From Proteromonas lacertae (lineage: Eukaryota > Sar > Bigyra > Opalinata > Proteromonadidae), in the NCBI GenBank assembly GCA_002245135.1, contig NGBS01001259.1, positions 1-23,638 on the forward strand: DNA of 23,638 nt, read 5' to 3'. The notes beneath the pieces were generated by a model. The model did no database searches. It saw nothing but the letters and a program-made list of their open reading frames with translations, and was not told the origin of the DNA. The position numbers and the translations under genes are program-made. Each line of letters opens with the position of its first letter. Within the stretch, counting starts at the first letter, position 1. Positions 22,945 through 23,638 of the stretch are shown piece by piece.

Positions 22945-23173
22945 GATTTAAAATGCTAGTTATAAAAACGACTTTTTTCGTTTTTCTTAAATAATACGGT
23001 ATAATATATATAAGCCTACTATTTTTAAAAACATATGATTCTTCAGCAATAACAAAGAGAACTGAATTAATAAATAGAATGAATAGCAGTCATCTTCAGA
23101 AATATGAATATATATCCACAAAAAAACAATAAATAATATATAAAAATGTTTACATAGAATAATTATATTGTCT
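22945..23173 (-). promoter_or_regulatory. Upstream region of the PP2C gene, with CGTTTTT element
   Basis: This is the spacer between the EGF-like gene end and the PP2C start, both on the minus strand. CGTTTTT reads at 22970-22964, 20 bases before the ATG, preceded by ACGAAAAAA. It resembles the CCGTTTT elements before RIB43A and the TPR gene. Nothing else is recognised. Confidence 0.35.
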
Positions 23174-23638
23174 TTAAGAAGTAGAAGAAATACTTTCACA
23201 ACCTGTTCCAACAAATCCATCAAAACACTTACAATTCCCAGTACTATAATCACAAATACCTCTTCCACTGCAATCTCTATGTTCTACTCCATCTAATGGA
23301 GATATACCATCTTTACCATCTCTTTGATTTGTTGCTCTTTCTGGATCACTAAAGGAAGGACATTCTCTCAATGAACAATCAGCACCTCTATAACCACTGT
23401 CACATAGACATGCATAAAACTTCCTTTCACTGTCATTATCTCCACCATTATATCCAAATTTGCCTAATATTTTTGAATCCTCATCCAATCCATTGATAGC
23501 TTCACTTACTGTGACACATCTACCATGATTATTGCAATTAAATGGACAACTGATTCTTTGACAAGCATCTCCTTCATATCCAACAAAAACATTCACATTT
23601 TCCAGTATTTCTATTACATAAACCACTACCACTACATT
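23174..23638 (-). CDS. EGF-like / tenascin-like repeat protein, C-terminal part, 5' end outside
   Basis: An extracellular Cys-rich protein made of EGF-like modules. Reading from the right edge: CSGSGLCNRNTGKCECF, VGYEGDACQRISCPFNC, NNHGRCVTVSEA, then YACLCDSGYRGADCSLRECP and DCSGRGICDYSTGNCKCF, FVGTGCE. The CSLRECPxxxDP and CSGRGxCDYSTGxCxCFxG strings closely resemble the repeated EGF-like proteins of oomycetes and other stramenopiles as I know them. TAA 23174-23176 ends it shortly after the last Cys with no membrane anchor, unless an unseen intron follows. One extra T in the run at 23585-23589 shifts the frame between CECF and VGYEG. It is likely secreted or the ectodomain of a surface protein; the signal peptide would be outside the window. 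Confidence 0.8.
   Translation of the reverse strand, partial: NVVVVVYVIEILENVNVFVGYEGDACQRISCPFNCNNHGRCVTVSEAINGLDEDSKILGKFGYNGGDNDSERKFYACLCDSGYRGADCSLRECPSFSDPERATNQRDGKDGISPLDGVEHRDCSGRGICDYSTGNCKCFDGFVGTGCESISSTS

Noticed and set aside
22987-23268. Hydrophobic minus-strand open frame after the EGF gene
   Set aside because: It overlaps the EGF modules in another frame and its hydrophobicity comes from T-rich intergenic sequence.
1-23638. TAA or TAG read as Gln, as in ciliates
   Set aside because: RIB43A, PP2C, TPR, BTB and the zinc-finger gene all stop at TAA where their families or domains end; only two lone internal TAA codons were found.
1-23638. Programmed +1 frameshifting of the Euplotes type
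   Set aside because: The shifts are mostly one base short, share no slippery codon followed by a stop, and one (FDGHG) cannot be explained by slipping.
1-23638. Mobile elements, viral genes, CRISPR, tRNA or rRNA
   Set aside because: No transposase, reverse transcriptase, capsid, terminal repeat, regular spacer array or RNA gene could be recognised on either strand.

Overview
This is a eukaryotic nuclear window: very AT-rich, with compact intron-containing genes on both strands. I reconstructed 36 introns of 25-43 nt; 35 begin GTAT, one begins GTAA, and all end in TAG. Every well-supported gene end is TAA. RIB43A implies an organism with cilia or flagella. The PP2C fused to cyclic-nucleotide-binding domains, the tandem EGF-like protein and the decayed SG-x-I-x-I repeat protein resemble families I associate with stramenopiles (oomycetes and relatives). 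A flagellated stramenopile-like protist is my best inference, not a proof.

Layout. 1-2279 (-): calpain-type cysteine protease, running off the left edge. 2479-3385 (-): unrecognised Lys/Glu-rich protein. 3386-3471: short divergent promoter. 3472-4651 (+): RIB43A protofilament-ribbon protein. 4822-6120 (+): unrecognised protein with a C-terminal C2HC zinc-finger-like motif. 6433-6966 (-): small acidic orphan with three exons. 7000-8790: a stretch of relics, holding a biotin-carrier-domain fragment (+, locally much less AT-rich) and a decayed PDR/ABCG transporter (-). 8793-9840 (-): BTB/BACK-like protein. 9841-10694: no convincing gene. 10695-14558 (-): large 14-exon coiled-coil protein with one in-frame TAA. 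14568-15033 (-): small possible membrane protein. 15235-17430 (-): decayed repeat protein. 17557-19787 (+): TPR protein with five exons. 19877-20505 (-): four-exon multi-pass membrane protein. 20744-22944 (-): acylated PP2C plus two cyclic-nucleotide-binding domains. 23174 to the right edge (-): EGF-like protein, partial.

The most striking property is that several clearly conserved genes (calpain, PP2C, RIB43A, EGF-like) carry single-base indels exactly inside invariant motifs, mostly one base short in a short homopolymer. The TPR, zinc-finger, BTB and four-exon membrane genes are unbroken over several kb. Sequencing or assembly error is the simplest explanation, but the clustering deserves a check against reads and RNA.

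The genes form no obvious pathway. The common thread is signalling and the cytoskeleton/flagellum (calpain, RIB43A, PP2C-CNB, coiled-coil, TPR), interspersed with dead gene fragments. No tRNA, rRNA, CRISPR or intact mobile element was recognised.
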